Positions 21,169 to 21,170 of a stretch of 21,170 nt of DNA are shown here, piece by piece; position 1 is the stretch's first letter, and each line of letters opens with the position of its first letter. The notes under the pieces were generated by a model, which searched no databases, was not told the origin of the DNA, and worked only from the letters and a program-made list of their open reading frames with translations. Source of the DNA: a virus; the IMG/VR virus record IMGVR_UViG_3300031758_000682, positions 1-21,170 of that record; one strand, 5' to 3'. The position numbers and the translations under genes are program-made.

Positions 21169-21170
21169 TG

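Overview
The window is part of a double-stranded DNA tailed-phage genome (or a prophage or metagenomic phage contig) that is AT-rich by eye. The likely host is an actinobacterium: the phage encodes a WhiB-type iron-sulfur regulator and an NrdH-redoxin, and it has the split CHC2/Toprim primase and Cas4-like exonuclease common in actinophages. AT-richness plus WhiB suggests a low-GC actinobacterium such as the freshwater acI/Nanopelagicales group; this is inference. No integrase, repressor, tRNA or CRISPR array was seen. Portal, capsid and terminase genes are not visible and would lie outside the window.

Layout. (1) Positions 1-353, plus strand: C-terminal end of a C5-cytosine DNA methyltransferase, followed by two strong hairpins in a convergent junction (382-456). 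(2) Positions 7540 down to 496, minus strand: a tightly packed early/replication operon. In transcription order it holds a proteasome-beta-like Ntn-hydrolase, two tiny ORFs, a Cas4/RecB-like exonuclease, a Cys-containing small protein, WhiB, a RecA/DnaB-like ATPase, a small protein, a Hjc-like PD-(D/E)XK protein, CHC2 zinc-finger and Toprim primase halves, an Nmad1/MazG-like protein, a sigma-like HTH protein, a beta-class DNA methyltransferase, a small PD-(D/E)XK nuclease and an FmdB-like zinc ribbon. (3) Positions 7541-7713: a divergent control region with candidate promoters on both strands, a short repeat pair, and a 5' leader that can fold two mutually exclusive hairpins, one of which buries the Shine-Dalgarno of the single plus-strand gene at 7714-7953. 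(4) Positions 21170 down to 8017, minus strand: the late structural and lysis operon, ending at a bidirectional-looking terminator (7971-7990).

The late operon runs from very small Lys-rich proteins (21075-20083), through small structural proteins, to a 310-residue collagen-like fibre with about 89 Gly-X-Y triplets. Directly downstream are a GT25-family and a GT2-family glycosyltransferase. Then come an adaptor-like structural protein, an endonuclease VII-like homing nuclease, two small beta-rich proteins and three consecutive fibre-plus-small-protein cassettes (14810-11886). After an internal hairpin come a second endonuclease VII gene, a 736-residue tail protein, and a lysis block (membrane protein, NrdH, M15-type endolysin, holin-like protein).

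Genes are joined by ATGA, TAATG or GTGA overlaps almost throughout, so translational coupling is the rule. Several starts are TTG or GTG and were chosen by Shine-Dalgarno position. The most interesting candidates are the collagen fibre with its adjacent GT25/GT2 pair (possible phage-encoded O-glycosylation of a collagen-like fibre), the phage proteasome-beta homologue, and the Shine-Dalgarno-sequestering leader switch at 7679-7713.
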